From contig JAITCP010000091.1 of assembly GCA_031283025.1 (NCBI GenBank), forward strand, positions 1 through 8,313: a stretch of DNA of 8,313 bases. Direction: 5' to 3'. Origin of the DNA: Spirochaetaceae bacterium. Its GTDB lineage: Bacteria; Spirochaetota; Spirochaetia; Treponematales; Breznakiellaceae. The notes below the pieces were generated by a model. It saw nothing but the letters and a program-made list of their open reading frames with translations, did not search any database and had not been told where the DNA came from. The position numbers and the translations under genes were made by a program. Shown here one piece after another: positions 6,265-8,313 of this stretch. The stretch's first letter is position 1. The number at the start of each line of letters is the position of its first letter.

Positions 6265-8151
6265 ATGATAAAGGAATATATCGAAAAGGCAAGGATCGCC
6301 AGGCTGGCTGCGGGAGCGGCCGTTTTTGCCGCCGGAATAGCGCTGGAAAAGACCGCTGGAGCGCTCTCCGTCCCGCCTGTTGTTGTTCTTGCTGCATATT
6401 CGGCGGCCTACATAATATTGGGGGGCGATATTGTGCTGCGGGCTGTCAGGAACATAGCGCACGGGGAATTTTTTGACGAATGTTTTTTGATGAGTATAGC
6501 CACTATCGGGGCGTTTGCAACCGGGCAATTTTCGGAAGCGGTCGGCGTTATGCTGTTTTATCAGGTTGGCGAGTATTTCCAGGAAATGGCGGTAAAAAAA
6601 TCAAAAAAATCCATCGCCGCCTTAATGGACATAAGGCCGGATTATGCAAACCTGAAAAAAGGCGAAGCGATTGTCAAAGTAAAGCCGGATACGGTGAGTG
6701 TTGGGGAAGTAATCATCATCAAGCCGGGTGAAAAAATCCCCCTGGACGGCGTTGTTATTGAAGGCTGGTCAATGCTGGACACATCGGCACTGACGGGTGA
6801 ATCCGTTCCAAAAAAAGCCGCTGTTTCCGATACGGTGCTGTCCGGCTGCGTCAACCAAAGCGGGGTATTAACCGTTGAAGTTACCAAAACGTTCGGCGAA
6901 TCTACCGTTTCAAAAATTATCAGCCTTGTAGAAAATGCGGCAAGCAGAAAAGCAAAAACGGAAAATTTTATTACCAGGTTTGCGGGCTGTTACACGCCTG
7001 TCGTCGTCGCCTGCGCGGCGCAGCTTGCCGTCCTGCCGCCTTTGTTTTTTGGCGGCGTATGGGGTGATTGGATAAACCGCGCTCTTATCTTTCTTGTCAT
7101 TTCCTGCCCCTGCGCTCTTGTTTTGTCCATTCCGTTGAGTTTCTTTGCCGGGATAGGCAGAGCGGCAAGAAAAGGCATATTGGTAAAGGGGGGGAACTAC
7201 CTTGAAGCTTTTACCTCCCTTGATATGGCGGTGTTTGACAAAACCGGCACGTTAACCAAAGGGGTGTTTAAGGTAACCGGAATTTTTCCGGCTGACCGGT
7301 TTTCCGGCGATGCGCTGCTTGAACAGGCGGCGCAGGCGGAGGCGTTTTCCAACCATCCAATAGCGTTGTCTGTCATGCAGGAATACGGCAGGGAAGTAAA
7401 CCGGAACAAGCTTTCTGAATACGCCGAGCTGCCCGGTTATGGCGTAAGCGTTAAATTAGATGGTAAAGTTATTCTGGCGGGGAACCAAAAACTTATGGCG
7501 CATAAGGAGGTTGCTTTTCAGGAATTACAGCATACCGGGACAAAAGTCTATGTAGCGGCGGACGGCGTTTATTTGGGTTGCATTGTTATTTCCGATGAAG
7601 CCAGGCCTGACAGCCGCAACGCCATAAGCGCGCTTAAAGCAAGGGGCGTGCGGAAAACCGTAATGCTTACCGGGGACAATGCTCAGATTGCCGGGTCTGT
7701 TGCCGCCGAATTGGGCCTGGATGAGGCATACGGCGGACTCCTGCCCCATGAAAAGGTTGAGAAGCTGGAAGCTCTTAACCTGGAAAAACGCGCCGGGGGC
7801 AAACTTGCCTTTGTGGGGGACGGGATAAATGACGCTCCCGTTCTTGCAATGGCTGATGTCGGAGTCGCTATGGGCGGCCTTGGCTCTGACGCCGCGATAG
7901 AAGCCGCCGATATTGTGCTGATGACTGACGAGCCCTCAAAACTGCCGCTGCTCATGGATATTGCCCGGTTTACCAAACGAATCGTTTGGCAGAACATTTT
8001 TTTTGCATTGGGCGTAAAAACGGTTTTTCTTTTGCTGGGGGCTTTTGGTTTGGCCGCCATGTGGGAAGCGGTTTTTGCCGACGTAGGTGTTTCTCTTTTG
8101 GCGGTGCTTAACGCTGTCAGAATAATTCAGAGGAGGTCTAAAAATGGATAA
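6265..8151 (+). CDS. cadA: P1B-2-type heavy-metal efflux ATPase (Zn2+/Cd2+/Pb2+), no N-terminal metal-binding domain
   Basis: This inner-membrane pump uses ATP to export Zn2+, Cd2+ or Pb2+. The 628 residues show the full catalytic set: TGES (177-180) in the actuator domain, SCPC in the sixth membrane helix (C281 and C283, the metal path), DKTGTLT with phosphorylated D325, NHP (363-365) of heavy-metal ATPases, MLTGDN (467-472) and GDGINDAP (518-525). The last helix carries ADVGVSLLAVLNAVR with D606, the aspartate pattern of the Zn/Cd/Pb subgroup rather than copper pumps. Eight membrane helices can be placed: two pairs before residue 107, one pair around 244-295, one around 575-617. The N-terminus goes straight into the first helix, without the GMxCxxC domain of most CadA/ZntA proteins. 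It starts at ATG 6265 behind AGGAG, under an ArsR-type operator, and its end overlaps the next gene by 8 bases. Exact metal preference is inferred; zntA would be an equally fair symbol. Confidence 0.94.
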   Translation: MIKEYIEKARIARLAAGAAVFAAGIALEKTAGALSVPPVVVLAAYSAAYIILGGDIVLRAVRNIAHGEFFDECFLMSIATIGAFATGQFSEAVGVMLFYQVGEYFQEMAVKKSKKSIAALMDIRPDYANLKKGEAIVKVKPDTVSVGEVIIIKPGEKIPLDGVVIEGWSMLDTSALTGESVPKKAAVSDTVLSGCVNQSGVLTVEVTKTFGESTVSKIISLVENAASRKAKTENFITRFAGCYTPVVVACAAQLAVLPPLFFGGVWGDWINRALIFLVISCPCALVLSIPLSFFAGIGRAARKGILVKGGNYLEAFTSLDMAVFDKTGTLTKGVFKVTGIFPADRFSGDALLEQAAQAEAFSNHPIALSVMQEYGREVNRNKLSEYAELPGYGVSVKLDGKVILAGNQKLMAHKEVAFQELQHTGTKVYVAADGVYLGCIVISDEARPDSRNAISALKARGVRKTVMLTGDNAQIAGSVAAELGLDEAYGGLLPHEKVEKLEALNLEKRAGGKLAFVGDGINDAPVLAMADVGVAMGGLGSDAAIEAADIVLMTDEPSKLPLLMDIARFTKRIVWQNIFFALGVKTVFLLLGAFGLAAMWEAVFADVGVSLLAVLNAVRIIQRRSKNG

Positions 8152-8313
8152 GGTAAAAGGCGGTTATATTGAAGGTGTTGCGTCAATTATCGTCAATTCA
8201 ATCCTGTTTGCCCTTAAATTTTGGGCGGGCGTTATTACCGGTTCGCTGGCCCTGACAGCCGATGCCTGGCATACCTTGTCGGATTCCATAAGTTCGATAG
8301 TTTTGGTGATCGC
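8144..8313 (+). CDS. Cation diffusion facilitator (CDF) metal exporter, N-terminal fragment
   Basis: Only the first 56 residues are present; the frame runs off the right edge. CDF proteins are membrane dimers that export Zn2+ or related divalent metals in exchange for protons. The visible part shows a short cytoplasmic start, the first membrane helix (about 12-32, VASIIVNSILFALKFWAGV), the family turn TGSLALTADAWHTLSDS and the start of the second helix. That helix holds the transport-site residues; here D40, H43 and D47 give the HxxxD form usually linked to Zn/Cd carriers. ATG 8144 overlaps the last 8 bases of the ATPase gene, and AGGAGG (8131-8136) inside that gene serves it with a 7-base gap. 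Both pumps are therefore on one mRNA and probably translationally coupled, under the operator at 6210-6241. Confidence 0.9.
   Translation, partial: MDKVKGGYIEGVASIIVNSILFALKFWAGVITGSLALTADAWHTLSDSISSIVLVI

Noticed and set aside
7683..8060. A 125-residue minus-strand ORF opposite the efflux ATPase
   Set aside because: It is the antisense of the conserved GDGINDAP region of the ATPase; the Ser/Pro/Ala-rich product is typical of shadow frames.

Overview
The window holds six genes, two of them cut by its edges, in a genome of roughly 50% G+C. No rRNA or tRNA gene is visible. The mix suggests a spirochaete, perhaps a gut or environmental Treponema-like species: a large lipoprotein with WD40 repeats and a caspase-like domain, a soluble DUF2156 protein, PepT, and a relaxed lipobox. 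This assignment is inferred from gene content only.

Layout. (1) Positions 1-873, minus strand: the N-terminal 291 residues of peptidase T (pepT), with the rest beyond the left edge. (2) Positions 934-2192, plus strand: a DUF2156 / LPG_synthase_C-like protein, followed two bases later by an ArsR/SmtB-family metal sensor. (3) Positions 2193-2581: a gene-free gap filled mainly by a 232-bp imperfect inverted repeat built from CACGGAGT-like units. (4) Positions 2582-6028, minus strand: a 1148-residue predicted lipoprotein with 14 WD40 repeats, an Ig-like domain and a C-terminal caspase-like peptidase with its His/Cys pair intact. (5) Positions 6029-6264: a divergent regulatory region. It holds nested inverted repeats on the caspase side, and a TATAAT promoter overlapped by an ArsR-type operator on the pump side. 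(6) Positions 6265-8313, plus strand: a P1B-2 Zn/Cd/Pb-type efflux ATPase overlapping the start of a cation diffusion facilitator (CDF) exporter.

How the genes may work together. The ArsR-family sensor carries a perfect SmtB-type alpha-5 Zn site and also CadC-like cysteines. A matching operator lies between the -35 and -10 of the ATPase/CDF operon, about 4 kb away. The simplest reading is a Zn/Cd resistance regulon: metal releases the repressor, and the ATPase and CDF pump export metal. The caspase-like lipoprotein gene sits between sensor and pumps on the opposite strand, with a repeat element beside its 3' end. This looks like a gene inserted into, or rearranged within, a metal-efflux locus. 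Within that gene, WD40 repeats 2-13 are clearly more AT-rich than the rest, and the 3' edge of this segment falls on a repeat boundary. This suggests that the propeller section has a separate history from the caspase section. The caspase-like gene and its mosaic propellers are the most interesting part of the window; its substrate and trigger cannot be read from sequence.
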